Assembly: GCA_014729015.1 (NCBI GenBank)
Contig: WJKR01000067.1
Span: 1-6,228, forward strand
Source of the DNA: Candidatus Woesearchaeota archaeon
Lineage (GTDB): Archaea > Nanobdellota > Nanobdellia > Woesearchaeales > WJKR01
DNA: 6,228 nt
Direction: 5' to 3'
Of this stretch, positions 6,193-6,228 are shown one piece after another; within the stretch, counting starts at the first letter, position 1, and each line of letters begins with the position of its first letter. Made by a program: the position numbers and the translations under genes. Below the pieces are notes generated by a model. It did no database searches, had not been told where the DNA came from, and was given only the letters and a program-made list of their open reading frames with translations.

Positions 6193-6228
6193 ATGCGGGC
6201 CGGAAGATACACCAACGCGTTATCGGCC
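6193..6228 (+). CDS. Possible 5' end of a divergent gene, cut by window edge
   Basis: An ATG at 6193 opens a frame, MRAGRYTNALSA, that runs off the right edge. It lies about 26-27 bases from the centre of the symmetric TATA box, where a leaderless plus-strand transcript would begin. Twelve codons are too few to recognise a family. Another ATG at 6185 opens a different frame. The minus strand is also open through the edge as ADNALVYLPARIPSY with a TAG at 6180-6182, so this could instead be the tail of an upstream minus-strand gene. Weak call. Confidence 0.25.
   Translation, partial: MRAGRYTNALSA

Noticed and set aside
6197..6228. GGCCG ... CGGCC inverted pair at the right edge, as a terminator or RNA hairpin
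   Set aside because: The arms are five bases with a loop of about 20 and no following T-run.
1..6228. CRISPR array, mobile element, tRNA or rRNA
   Set aside because: I saw no spaced direct repeats, transposase or integrase motifs, terminal inverted repeats, or cloverleaf-like sequence. The only repeat array is the coding one in the basic protein.

Overview
This window is from an archaeal chromosome. The strongest evidence is a gatD-gatE pair, which encodes the Glu-tRNA(Gln) amidotransferase found only in archaea. Two archaeal-type TATA boxes support this. The very lysine-rich basic protein and the small conserved operons would fit a DPANN-type lineage (for example Woesearchaeota or a relative), but that placement is inference. 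Four genes are complete on well-supported evidence, one more is complete but assigned only by fold, and one is cut by the left edge. A possible seventh gene is barely visible at the right edge.

Left half, plus strand (1-2539): a tight three-gene operon. The first gene, truncated at the window edge, is a multi-span membrane protein of the UPF0104/LPG-synthase-TM (flippase-like) family. The second overlaps it by 13 bases and encodes a soluble protein that looks like an (alpha/alpha)6 'six-hairpin' glycoside hydrolase. The third starts in an ATGA overlap with a good Shine-Dalgarno and encodes a small membrane methyltransferase of the isoprenylcysteine carboxyl methyltransferase (ICMT)/phospholipid methyltransferase type. 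Together they suggest an envelope task on a lipid or lipid-linked sugar; the substrate cannot be read from the sequence.

Right half, minus strand (2525-6115): transcription runs leftward. It begins with a 127-residue, 42% lysine, histone-H1-like protein that has a hydrophobic Ala/Gly stretch near its N-terminus and four proline-centred tandem repeats at its C-terminus. This gene has its own TATA box and Shine-Dalgarno. A 58-base gap follows that holds a T-rich terminator and a second TATA box. Next come gatD (asparaginase-like subunit) and gatE (tRNA-binding, GatB-like subunit), 5 bases apart. GatDE converts Glu-tRNA(Gln) to Gln-tRNA(Gln), which implies that the organism lacks glutaminyl-tRNA synthetase.

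The two transcription units converge and their last genes overlap by 15 bases, so no intergenic terminator exists there. The right edge (6116-6228) is the only other non-coding stretch and looks like a promoter region that may fire in both directions.
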